NCBI RefSeq assembly: GCF_003269295.1
Contig: NZ_QLTT01000004.1
Location: 620,001 to 684,000, forward strand
Direction: 5' to 3'
Source: Lentzea atacamensis
GTDB taxonomy: Bacteria; Actinomycetota; Actinomycetes; Mycobacteriales; Pseudonocardiaceae
Length of the DNA: 64,000 nt
Shown here: positions 16,510 through 23,942 of the stretch, piece by piece
Layout: each line of letters opens with the position of its first letter
How positions within the stretch are numbered: the stretch's first letter is position 1
Program-made: the position numbers and the translations under genes
Notes under the pieces: generated by a model
Databases searched by the model: none
Told to the model about the DNA's origin: nothing
Seen by the model: only the letters and a program-made list of their open reading frames with translations

Positions 16510-16753
16510 GCCCCTTCTCCTTCAGGAGCGTCTGAATGGCCCGGAACCAGTTCTCGTAGTACGACGACTCGTGTGACATCGTCCGCTCAACCGCGTCCCG
16601 GAACTCGTCCAGGTTGTAGACACCGCGCCCGACCAGCGCCCGGTTCATCGCGAAGACGTGCGCCTCCCAGTCCGCGTGGAACGCGGGCTCGTCCAACTCC
16701 TCCTCGACCGGCCCGAACCCGTCCTGCCCGCCGACGTCGTTGATCCTCGGCAT
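16502..16753 (-). CDS. Nitrile hydratase beta subunit, N-terminal half as a separate gene
   Basis: 83-aa helical protein matching the N-terminal domain of nitrile hydratase beta: MPRINDVGGQDGFGPV (the family's INDVGG...GFGPV start), HADWEAHVFAMNRAL and the ERTMSHESSYYENWFRAIQTLL helix pair. The start ATG 16753 has an excellent AGGAGGTGAG site, which lies inside the end of the upstream SDR gene, so the two are co-transcribed with a 1-nt gap. The chain stops just where the beta C-terminal barrel would begin and that barrel is the next gene. Confidence 0.88.
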   Translation of the reverse strand: MPRINDVGGQDGFGPVEEELDEPAFHADWEAHVFAMNRALVGRGVYNLDEFRDAVERTMSHESSYYENWFRAIQTLLKEKGHV

Positions 16754-16754
16754 C

Positions 16755-17681
16755 TCACCTCCTGCGCTCAACCAGATTCTGCGCCGCCTCGGCCCAGTTC
16801 GGAAAGCGGAACTCGAACCCGGCCTCCTCGAGCCTGCCCGGCACGACCCTCCGGCTCTTGAGCAGCAACTCGGTGTCACTCCTGATCGCGAACGCCCCGA
16901 CCTCCGCCATCAGCCGGTTCGCCGGCAGTCCGACGGGCACGCGCCAGGCCTTTCGCAACTCCCGCATGAAGTCCTTCTGCGGCAACGGCCCAGGCGCCGC
17001 GAGGTTGACCGCACCCTCGATCGGCTCCCTGATCAGCAGCGCAACGGCCCGCACGAAGTCGTCGTCGTGAATCCACGACACGTACTGCCTCCCACCGCCA
17101 ACCGCTCCGCCAAGCCCGAGCCGCACCAGCCACGACAGGTAGTCGAACGCCCCACCCCGGTCCGGACTCATCACGATCGCAGCTCTCATCGCGACCTTGC
17201 GGGTCTCCGGAGTGTCCGCCTTCTCGAGCTCGGCCTCCCAGTTCTTGGCAATCTCAACGCTGAACCCCCAGTACCCCGGCACGCCCTTCTCGTCCCCGCC
17301 GACGATCCCGGTCGCCTCGTCGTTGGGTGCGTCGAACCGATGCGCGTAAATCGTCGCCGTGCTCATCTGCAACCACACCTTCGGCGGCCTGGCGGCCCGA
17401 GCAATCGCTTCCCCCACCACCCGCGCCGACTCGACCCGCGACCGCATCATCTCGTCGAGGTTCTCCCGCGTGTACCGGCAACTGACACTCCGCCCGGCCA
17501 GGTTGATCACCACGTCCGCGCCGTCGATCTCACTCGCCCACGCCCCGAGCGTCCGCCCGTCCCACCGAACGCCGCTGCCACGGCTGACGATCACCACCTC
17601 ATGACCGGCCGCGGTCAACGCCCTGCGCAGCACGCCACCGATCTGGCCGGTGCCGCCTGGAATCACGATCTTCATCATCAT
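16755..17681 (-). CDS. TIGR01777/SDR-family NAD(P)-binding epimerase-like protein
   Basis: 308-aa extended short-chain dehydrogenase relative of the YfcH/SulA-type group. N-terminal Rossmann motif IPGGTGQIGG (GxxGxxG), GADVVINLAGRSV, STATIY and a family-typical C-terminal DUF1731-like segment (PNRLMAEVGAFAIRSDTELLLKSRRVVP). Members are NADP-binding; substrates are mostly unknown. Three consecutive ATG codons (17681, 17678, 17675) could start it; the AAGGGGG box at 17684-17690 favours 17675 by spacing. It is the first gene of the operon with the split nitrile hydratase, which may mean a shared pathway. A 95-bp inverted repeat begins 51 bp upstream. Confidence 0.82.
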   Translation of the reverse strand: MMMKIVIPGGTGQIGGVLRRALTAAGHEVVIVSRGSGVRWDGRTLGAWASEIDGADVVINLAGRSVSCRYTRENLDEMMRSRVESARVVGEAIARAARPPKVWLQMSTATIYAHRFDAPNDEATGIVGGDEKGVPGYWGFSVEIAKNWEAELEKADTPETRKVAMRAAIVMSPDRGGAFDYLSWLVRLGLGGAVGGGRQYVSWIHDDDFVRAVALLIREPIEGAVNLAAPGPLPQKDFMRELRKAWRVPVGLPANRLMAEVGAFAIRSDTELLLKSRRVVPGRLEEAGFEFRFPNWAEAAQNLVERRR

Positions 17682-17731
17682 CGCCCCCTTCGGTGGCGAC
17701 GCTAGCCCGCTGAACCTGAGAGTCCGGGTTC

Positions 17732-17826
17732 GGCGGCTTCGCCGACCCGGCACATGCCCTCCTTCGTCGGGCGTGTGCCGGACCGAATTTCTGTGGTCGG
17801 CTTTTGTTGGTGGTTGCGGGGCGTGG
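17732..17826 (+). repeat. Left 95-bp inverted repeat of the HNH element
   Basis: This segment is repeated in inverted orientation at 19585-19679. The outer 55 bp are identical, followed by one A/G change, another identical run (TTTCTGTGGTCGG), a divergent 9-13 nt patch and a final identical GTGGTTGCGGGGCGTGG. Each copy contains a 13-bp stem-loop (CCGGCACATGCCC ... GGGCGTGTGCCGG with one G-T pair). The arms face outward around the DUF222/HNH gene. Confidence 0.85.
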
Positions 17827-17982
17827 TCTGTTTGCTTTCTTTGTGTTTCGGTTGCGTAGATGGTTGCTAGTGGTTGCGTGGCGTCTAGAGAGAGTTTGTG
17901 CGCACGGTGCCATATGATGGTTGACCTGCTGGTTCACTCGATGGTGTAGTGCTCGTCCCCCTTTGTTGTCTTTGATCTCGAA

Positions 17983-17988
17983 TAGAAT
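17983..17988 (+). promoter_or_regulatory. -10 box TAGAAT of the HNH gene
   Basis: TAGAAT ends 7 nt before ATG 17996 with no RBS between, in an AT-richer pocket than the surroundings. Probable leaderless promoter located inside the inverted-repeat element. Confidence 0.45.
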
Positions 17989-17995
17989 TGTGGGC

Positions 17996-19129
17996 ATGGA
18001 AGCGGTCGAGGTTCTCGATGCTCTCGCCTATCACGAGAAACAAGTCGCCTATCATCAGGCGCAGGGATTGCGCATCCTCGCGGATTACGCCATCGCGTGC
18101 AAGGGCGAGGAATTCTTCGACGCCGAGATCGCGGCCGGGATGCGGTGGACCTCACGCTGGACCACCGACCAGATCACCCTGGCCCTGGACCTGGCCACCA
18201 AACTCCCGCGCACGCTGGACGCCCTGGAGAAGGGTGACATCGACCTCTACAAGGCCCGCGTCGTGCACGACAAGACCGTGCCGCTGTCGTCTGAGCTGGC
18301 GGCGGAGGCGGAGGAGCTGGTGCTGGCCAAGGCGGAGGGCAAGACCGGCGCGCAGCTGCGGCAGCTGACCAGCCGGGTGGTGATGCGCGTCGACCCCGAC
18401 GGCCACCAGGACCGGGCCGAGTTGCGCAAGGCGCAGCGGTGCACGGGGTTGTCGGTGACGCCGGAGGACGGCATGGCCCAGTTCTGGGCCTATCTCCCGG
18501 CCGCGCGGGCCACCGCGTGCTATGAGCGCGTGGACACCATCGCCCGCGGCCTGCAGACCCCGGCCGACCCGCGCACCCTCGACCAGATCCGCGCCGACGT
18601 GGTCGCGGACCTGCTGCTGGCCACCCCGGACAAGACCAGCGCGGTGAAGGTCGAGCTGTACGTGACCGTGTCGGCGGCGACGCTGCTGGGGTTGTCGGAG
18701 CAGCCGGGTGAGCTGGCCGGGTACGGCCCGATCAGCGCCGACCTGGCGCGGGAGCTGGCCGGTGACGCGACTTGGCGGCGGCTGCTCACCGACCCGACCA
18801 CGGGTGAGGCGCTGGAGTTCGGCACCAGCACCTACCGGCCACCGGCGAAGCTGCGCCGGTTCGTGTGGACGCGGGACCGCACCTGCCGGTTCCCCGGTTG
18901 TATGCGGCCCGCGTACAAGTCCGACCTCGACCACACGGTGCCGTTCCCGGAAGGGCCGACCTCGGAGGCCAACCTCGGCCCGTTCTGCCGCCACCACCAC
19001 CGCGTCAAGCACCGCACGGCCTGGGAAGTCAGCCAACCCGAACCCGGCAGGTTCTACTTCCGCAGCCCCGCCGGAAAGACCTACCAACGCGAACCGGAAC
19101 CGGTACTGGGCGACCCACCACCGTTCTAA
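17996..19129 (+). CDS. DUF222 / HNH endonuclease (13E12-repeat family)
   Basis: 377-aa protein. The N-terminal three quarters is the helical DUF222 region (VEVLDALAYHEKQVAYHQAQ to about residue 290). A C-terminal HNH nuclease follows: RDRTCRFPGCMRPAY, then the DHTVPFPEGP catalytic stretch (Asp-His) and NLGPFCRHHHRVKH. This is the architecture of the actinobacterial 13E12-repeat proteins, multi-copy genes often linked to phage integration sites or mobile loci. ATG 17996 is chosen over the upstream open frame because of the -10 box. The gene sits alone between 95-bp inverted repeats and is followed by a tandem-repeat tract. Confidence 0.9.
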   Translation: MEAVEVLDALAYHEKQVAYHQAQGLRILADYAIACKGEEFFDAEIAAGMRWTSRWTTDQITLALDLATKLPRTLDALEKGDIDLYKARVVHDKTVPLSSELAAEAEELVLAKAEGKTGAQLRQLTSRVVMRVDPDGHQDRAELRKAQRCTGLSVTPEDGMAQFWAYLPAARATACYERVDTIARGLQTPADPRTLDQIRADVVADLLLATPDKTSAVKVELYVTVSAATLLGLSEQPGELAGYGPISADLARELAGDATWRRLLTDPTTGEALEFGTSTYRPPAKLRRFVWTRDRTCRFPGCMRPAYKSDLDHTVPFPEGPTSEANLGPFCRHHHRVKHRTAWEVSQPEPGRFYFRSPAGKTYQREPEPVLGDPPPF

Positions 19130-19175
19130 CCCCCGCCCCACGAACGGGTTGCGATCCAAGGAAAATCCCTCGATC

Positions 19176-19560
19176 GCAACCCGGCCTTTGGCGACCGTCA
19201 ACGCAGCCGGCGTCCCACCGCATCGGCCTGGGTCGAACCCGCGTTTCTGGCGGCCGTCAACGCAACAGCGCTACCCGCATGGGTCTGGGTTGCAACCCGC
19301 CCTTGGGGACACCGGCGTAACCGGCGTTCCACCGCATCGGCCTGGGTCGAACCCGCCCCCTCTGGGCGCCCGCCAACGCAACCGGCTCCAGCCGCATCGG
19401 TCTGGGTCGCAACCGGCCCTTTTGGCGACTGCCCGCGCAACCGGCGGCCCAACCACATCGGCCTGGGGCGCAACCCGTCCTTTTGGTGGCCGCCAACGCG
19501 ACCGGCTCCACCCGCGTCGGTCTAGGGCGCAACCCGACCCCTGGCGACCACCTACGCAAC
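19176..19560 (+). repeat. Seven imperfect tandem repeats of 57-61 bp
   Basis: Units begin GCAACCCG or GAACCCG at 19176, 19235, 19292, 19349, 19409, 19470 and 19529 (last one partial). Consensus order within a unit: GCAACCCG, C/T-rich TTTTGGCGAC, CAACGCAACCGGC, CCGCATCGG, CTGGGTC. They lie between the HNH stop and the right inverted repeat and encode no sensible protein. Alternate units start GA or GC, suggesting a partial two-unit higher-order period. Confidence 0.85.
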
Positions 19561-19584
19561 TGCCGCCACCCGCACGCCACATGC

Positions 19585-19679
19585 CCACGCCCCGCAACCA
19601 CTTACGGAACCCGACCACAGAAACTCGGTCCGGCACACGCCCGACGAAGGAGGGCATGTGCCGGGTCGGCGAAGCCGCC
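19585..19679 (-). repeat. Right 95-bp inverted repeat of the HNH element
   Basis: Reverse complement of 17732-17826, same length and same internal stem-loop. Together the arms bound 1948 bp carrying one gene and a minisatellite. I see no obvious short target-site duplication directly outside the arms. Confidence 0.85.
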
Positions 19680-19708
19680 CAAACCGCGACCCGGGCCACC
19701 CGCCCTGC

Positions 19709-19810
19709 CCAACGCAATTCGCGCTACTCGCTCTGCCTAGCGCAGTCCGTGCCACCGGCCTGCGCTACTCGCTCTACCCCAACGCAACCCGTGCCACCGA
19801 TCCGCGCCAC
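19709..19810 (+). repeat. 41-bp period direct repeats right of the element
   Basis: GCGCTACTCGCTCT occurs at 19721-19734 and again at 19762-19775, each followed by a CGCA...CCGTGCCACCG stretch; degenerate copies continue to about 19810. The stretch 19680-19942 holds no gene I can support and is unusually rich in CCAACGC-type words like the tract inside the element. Confidence 0.55.
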
Positions 19811-19942
19811 CGCCCAACCCCAACGTCACCAACGCCACCGACCTGCGCCGCCCGCCAACTCCCGCCCGCCAACGCACGCACGCCAGCCCTCCACGTGCGC
19901 CCGCCACGTACGCCCACCCACGCCCCACTGGCGGCCCACCCG

Positions 19943-20347
19943 TCAGACCGGATGCCGAGCCACCAGCACCATCGCGTCCAACACCCGCCACCAATCCTGC
20001 TCACCCGCGTCCACCACCCGTCCAACGGCAGCCAACGCAGCAACCACATCCGCCGGATCAGCACCGATCTCAGCCGCCACCCGCCGAAACCGCTCACTCC
20101 GCCCCACCCGGACAAGCGACGGCGGCACCGGCGGAGGCGCCTCCTCGGCACCCTCCCCGAACGAGATGCGCAACTCGGTCCCCAGCGCACCGGCCAACCG
20201 CGCCAGCGCCCCGGTGGTCGGGTTGCCGCGCCCGTTCTCAAGGTTCGCGATGTACGGCACGGAAAGCCCGGCATCAGCGGCAACCGAGGCGACAGTGCGC
20301 CCGCTGGCCTGACGAAGGGCACGAAGCGTCGGTCCGAGAGAGTCCAC
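19943..20347 (-). CDS. XRE-family transcriptional regulator
   Basis: 134-aa repressor-type protein. Residues about 5-65 are a Cro/C1 helix-turn-helix: LGPTLRALRQASGRTVASVA, then GLSVPYIANLENGRGNP, where SVPYIANLENG is the recognition helix. The remainder (about 75-134) is helical without a known sensor domain and ends WWRVLDAMVLVARHPV. GTG 20347 is the plausible start. It is transcribed divergently from an MFS gene across only 48 bp containing a repeated CTATCTTG element, so it probably represses itself and the transporter. Confidence 0.85.
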   Translation of the reverse strand: MDSLGPTLRALRQASGRTVASVAADAGLSVPYIANLENGRGNPTTGALARLAGALGTELRISFGEGAEEAPPPVPPSLVRVGRSERFRRVAAEIGADPADVVAALAAVGRVVDAGEQDWWRVLDAMVLVARHPV

Positions 20348-20352
20348 GAAGC

Positions 20353-20390
20353 CTATCTTGACAGAACACAGAACGCCTGTCTCTATCTTG
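20353..20390. promoter_or_regulatory. Operator-like repeats overlapping the MFS promoter
   Basis: CTATCTTG occurs at 20353-20360 and 20383-20390, 30 bp apart (about three helical turns), with GACAG...CTGTC inverted between them. The second copy contains TATCTT (20384-20389), a -10 box ending 6 nt before the MFS ATG; TTGACA at 20358-20363 overlaps the first copy. XRE binding here would block the promoter. Confidence 0.6.
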
Positions 20391-20395
20391 TGAGT

Positions 20396-21589
20396 ATGAG
20401 TGCCTGGGGGATGAGGGACTTCCGGTTCCTGTGGACCGGACGGGCTGTCAGCCTGCTCGGATCGTGGTTGCTGGTGGTGGCGGTACCGGCGCACATGTAC
20501 GCGCTGACCGGATCGGTGTTCGCCACCGGCCTGACACTCGCCGCCGAGTACCTGCCGGCGTTGCTGCTCGGCCCGATGGCCGGCGTGCTCGTCGACCGCT
20601 GGGACCGGCGGCGGGTGATGATCGCGGCAGACGTGTTCCGCGCCGGCGCTGTCGCGGTGATGCTGATCGGGACGCCGGCTGCGATCTACGTCGCGGTGAT
20701 CGCGGAAAGCGTTGGCGCGGTGGTGTTCCGGCCCGCGGCTCAGGCGCACGTGCCGGCTGTGGTGGGGACTGGTCGCGCGTTGAGCAGCGCCAACTCGTGG
20801 AACGCCGCCACCGACGCCGTGGTGCGGCTGGTCGGGCCGCCGCTCGGGGGAGTTCTGCTCGTGTGGGCCGGTTTCGAGGTCCTGATCGGACTGGACGTGG
20901 CGAGCTACCTGGTCTCGGCCGTGGCGATCGCCTGCACTCGCAGGAGATCCTCCGAGAAAACAGGACGATCAGGGTTGAAGGCTGGGCTGAAAGCGTTGGG
21001 GGAGTTGAAACTCGCGCGGACGTTGTTGCCGCTCACCGGTGTGTTCCTGGCGGCCAACGCGGCGTTGAGCGCGTTGCTGGTGCCGTTCGGGGTGCGGAAC
21101 CTCGGTGGCAGCACTCAGGTCGGCATGGTGCTGTCGGCGCTCGGCGTCGGTTTCCTGGCCGGGGCGGTCGCAGTTCGATGGCTCGATCGGGTGCAACTGC
21201 GGACGGTGCTCGCGGGCGCGCAACTGGGGACGGCGGGCGGGTTCGCGGTTCTGTTCAGCGCCCAGGAACTCGGGATCGCGATGATCGCCGCGGTGGTGAT
21301 CGGCGCGTTCGGATCGATCACGGTGGTGGCGCCGCAGACGGCGTTGCAGAGGGTGGCGGACAACGAGTACCTCGGGCGGATCAGTGCGGTGTTCCTCGCG
21401 GTGGAGGCGTTGGCGACGCTCATCGGGGCGATCGTCGGGCCGTGGGTCGCGGAAAGTGTTTCGCTCAGCTTCGCGGCCATGGGTGCTGCTGTGATCACGG
21501 CGGTCGGGGCGTTGGTCGGCGCTGTGACCGTTCCTCGGGTTATGCTCGCGCCGAAACGCTCAAACGAACAGGCGGACTCCCATGCGTGA
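20396..21589 (+). CDS. MFS efflux transporter
   Basis: 397-aa, about 12 hydrophobic helices. N-terminal MRDFRFLWTGRAVSLLGSW and LLLGPMAGVLVDRWDRRRVM (motif A) place it in the MFS_3/DHA3-like drug exporter group. The open frame reaches 19658, but that part lies in the repeat region; ATG 20396 gives the proper N-terminus and is leaderless. It overlaps the next regulator by 8 nt. It is probably controlled by the divergent XRE protein. Confidence 0.85.
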   Translation: MSAWGMRDFRFLWTGRAVSLLGSWLLVVAVPAHMYALTGSVFATGLTLAAEYLPALLLGPMAGVLVDRWDRRRVMIAADVFRAGAVAVMLIGTPAAIYVAVIAESVGAVVFRPAAQAHVPAVVGTGRALSSANSWNAATDAVVRLVGPPLGGVLLVWAGFEVLIGLDVASYLVSAVAIACTRRRSSEKTGRSGLKAGLKALGELKLARTLLPLTGVFLAANAALSALLVPFGVRNLGGSTQVGMVLSALGVGFLAGAVAVRWLDRVQLRTVLAGAQLGTAGGFAVLFSAQELGIAMIAAVVIGAFGSITVVAPQTALQRVADNEYLGRISAVFLAVEALATLIGAIVGPWVAESVSLSFAAMGAAVITAVGALVGAVTVPRVMLAPKRSNEQADSHA

Positions 21590-22610
21590 ACCCGGCGAGG
21601 TGAGGCGGCAGCGGATTCTGGCCGTCGTCGCGTCGCGGGGCACGGTCAAGGTGAGCGATCTGGCCAGCGAGCTGGACGTCTCGATCGTCACGATCCGGCG
21701 TGACGTCGAGGAGCTGGCCAGGCTCGGCAAGTTGCGCCGAGGGCACGGTGTCGCGCGGTCGCTCGGCCCGGTTCAGCATCCGCAGCCGGTGAAACCGGCG
21801 AACGGTGCGGTGGCGCTGGTCGTGCCGGAGCGGCACGCGTACCTGTACGAGACGATGAACGGCGCGCGCAAAGCTCTGGAAGAAGCGGGCATGCGGGTCG
21901 TGCTGCACATCGCGCCGCAGGTCAAAGGCGCGGAGAAACCGATCGTCGAACGAGCGCTCGCCGAACCGGTCCAGGGTCTGCTCATCGCACCGCGGTGGCG
22001 CACCTGCGAAGAGGAGTCGGCCGACGACTGGCTCGCCGAGACCGGTGTGCCGACGGTGCTGATGGAACGCCGGCCCAGCGGGCGGCTCAGGGCGATGAAC
22101 TCGGTGTGCTCGGACCACTGGTACGGCGTGCACCTGGCCGTGAAGCACCTGACCGATCTCGGCCACCGGCGGATCGTGCTGGCCGCGCGCGACGACAGTC
22201 CGACGGCGAGAGCGCTCAGGCGAGCCTTCAAGGAGATCTCCAAGGACCTCGAAGACGCCATCACGGTCGGGAGCTCACCGGACACCGGGCTCGTCGGCAT
22301 CCTCAGGGCACATCGGGCGACGGCCGCGATCCTGCACGGCGACGTGGATGCGTTGATGCTGGTCCAGCAGCTGACGGACGCCGGGATCAAGGTGCCGCAG
22401 CGGTGCTCGGTGGTGGCGTACGACGACGTGGTCGCGGCACTCGGCAGCATTCCGCTGACGGCGGTCGCGCCGCCCAAGACCGAGGTGGGGCAGGTGGCCG
22501 CCCAGCTGCTCCTGCGGCAGCTGCGCAACCCGGGTCAGAGCGCGGAACGCGTTGAGCTGCTGCCCGAGTTGAAGGTCCGGTCATCGACTGAGCGTTTGAA
22601 CGTTTCTTGA
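21582..22610 (+). CDS. DeoR-type HTH fused to LacI-type sensor: sugar regulator
   Basis: 342-aa regulator. An N-terminal DeoR helix-turn-helix (RRQRILAVVASRGTVKVSDLA, then DVSIVTIRRDVEELARLGKLRRGHG) is joined to a periplasmic-binding-protein-like effector domain (ALVVPERHAYLYETMNGARK, then GVPTVLMERR, HLAVKHLTDLGHRRIVLAARD and VPQRCSVVAYDD). The DeoR-HTH/LacI-sensor combination is known in actinobacterial sugar operons. It lies 24 nt before the ABC binding-protein gene and probably controls that operon. It overlaps the end of the MFS gene by 8 nt. Confidence 0.87.
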   Translation: MREPGEVRRQRILAVVASRGTVKVSDLASELDVSIVTIRRDVEELARLGKLRRGHGVARSLGPVQHPQPVKPANGAVALVVPERHAYLYETMNGARKALEEAGMRVVLHIAPQVKGAEKPIVERALAEPVQGLLIAPRWRTCEEESADDWLAETGVPTVLMERRPSGRLRAMNSVCSDHWYGVHLAVKHLTDLGHRRIVLAARDDSPTARALRRAFKEISKDLEDAITVGSSPDTGLVGILRAHRATAAILHGDVDALMLVQQLTDAGIKVPQRCSVVAYDDVVAALGSIPLTAVAPPKTEVGQVAAQLLLRQLRNPGQSAERVELLPELKVRSSTERLNVS

Positions 22611-22634
22611 CGCAAAAGCGATCAGGCGATCAGG

Positions 22635-23942
22635 ATGCGAACCATGCGCCTGAGTCGTCGCACACTCCTCGCGGCGGGCCTCACGGCACCACTGGCGGCC
22701 TGTTCCACTCCGCAACGCCGCGGTGCCGGAGGCCCGGTAGAGATCACGTTCTGGTCGGCCCTGCGCGGTAGCCAGCAGGTCGTCGACGCGTTCAACTCCT
22801 CGCAGAGCCGGATCAGGGTGATCTTCCAGCAGATCCCCTCCGGTCTGCAGGGCGGCTACGCGAAGCTCAGCAACGCAGCCCGCGCCGGCAACGCGCCCGA
22901 CGTCGCGACCATCGAATATCCGCAGGTGCCCGGCTTCGCCATCGACGGCGTCGCGCGGGACATCACCGACCTCGTCACCGACCGGCTGAAGCAGAAGCTG
23001 CTGCCTCAGGCGCTCAAGCTCACCACGTTCGACAACAGGGTGTTCAGCGTCCCGCTCGACATCGAGCCGATGGTGCTGCACTACCGCGCCGACCTGTTCG
23101 ACCAGTACGGCCTGAGGGTTCCGCGAACCTGGGACGAGTTCGCCGAACTCGCGAAAACCGTGCGGGACAAGGACTCCGCGAAGCGGCTCGTGCTGTTCCC
23201 GACCGACGGCGCCATGCAGTTCGCGTGCTTCGCGTGGCAGGCGGGCGCGAAGTGGTTCGACACGGCCGGCGGCACCTGGCGCGTCACCATGACCGACGAA
23301 CCGACGAGGAAGGTCGCTGCGTACTGGCAACGGCTCATCGACGACGACCTGGTGTTCCGCAACGCCGTCGAGAGCAGGCAGTCCGACGCGCAGATCGGCC
23401 AGGGGCTCGTCGTCACCCGGCTGACCGGCGCGTGGGACGCGGGTGCGCAGATGCGGGCGCGGCCGGGTCAGAAAGGCAAGTGGCGCATCGCTCCCATGCC
23501 CGTCTGGGACGAACCCGCGGTGGGCACGCACGGCGGGTCGACGTTCGCGATCACCAAGGACTCCGCGCAACCCGAGGCCGCGATGGAGTTCATCGAGTGG
23601 CAGGTCAGCGACCCCGCCGCGCTGACCGCCAGGCTGAAGAGCGGCACCAGCAGCCAGTACCCGGTGGCGCCCGGCCTCGTCGAGACCGGCAGCAAGGCGT
23701 TCCCGCGCGAGTACTACGGCGGTCAGGACGTCTACCAGCTGTTCAAGCAGGAAGCCGACAAGGTGCGGGACGGCTGGGTGTGGGGGCCGCGGATGAGCGC
23801 GACGCAGCGGGTGATGCAGGACGGGTTCGCCAAGGCGGGCGCCGGGCGGACCACCCTGATCGAGGCCGTGCGCGAAGCCCAGAACGGCACCATGCCCGAC
23901 CTCAAGGCACTGGGACTGTCCACTGAGGAGGGAGAGCGGTGA
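22635..23942 (+). CDS. Sugar ABC transporter substrate-binding lipoprotein (Tat-type signal)
   Basis: 435 aa (432 if ATG 22644 is used). The N-terminus RLSRRTLLAAGLTAPLAAC combines twin arginines with a lipobox Cys, so it is probably Tat-exported and lipid-anchored. The body is a type 1 extracellular solute-binding protein: EITFWSALRGSQQVVDAFNS, VFSVPLDIEPMVLHYRADLF, RVPRTWDEFAELAKTV and GGSTFAITKDS. These match carbohydrate (glycerol-phosphate/maltose-like) binding proteins. First gene of a five-gene operon with 4-nt overlaps. No ATP-binding subunit is present; actinomycetes commonly share MsiK. Confidence 0.9.
   Translation: MRTMRLSRRTLLAAGLTAPLAACSTPQRRGAGGPVEITFWSALRGSQQVVDAFNSSQSRIRVIFQQIPSGLQGGYAKLSNAARAGNAPDVATIEYPQVPGFAIDGVARDITDLVTDRLKQKLLPQALKLTTFDNRVFSVPLDIEPMVLHYRADLFDQYGLRVPRTWDEFAELAKTVRDKDSAKRLVLFPTDGAMQFACFAWQAGAKWFDTAGGTWRVTMTDEPTRKVAAYWQRLIDDDLVFRNAVESRQSDAQIGQGLVVTRLTGAWDAGAQMRARPGQKGKWRIAPMPVWDEPAVGTHGGSTFAITKDSAQPEAAMEFIEWQVSDPAALTARLKSGTSSQYPVAPGLVETGSKAFPREYYGGQDVYQLFKQEADKVRDGWVWGPRMSATQRVMQDGFAKAGAGRTTLIEAVREAQNGTMPDLKALGLSTEEGER

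Noticed and set aside
16502-16753. Nitrile hydratase activator (P14K/P12K-type) instead of a beta half
   Set aside because: The INDVGG...GFGPV start and MNRAL...ENWFRAIQ helices match beta itself; activators share the fold but lack that N-terminus. Kept as betaN, with the caveat that only an alignment can settle it.
19658-20395. Open frame upstream of the MFS start, giving a 643-aa fusion
   Set aside because: The upstream part is low-complexity His/Pro/Arg-rich translation of the repeat tract and of the antisense of the XRE gene; the leaderless -10 box fixes the start at 20396.
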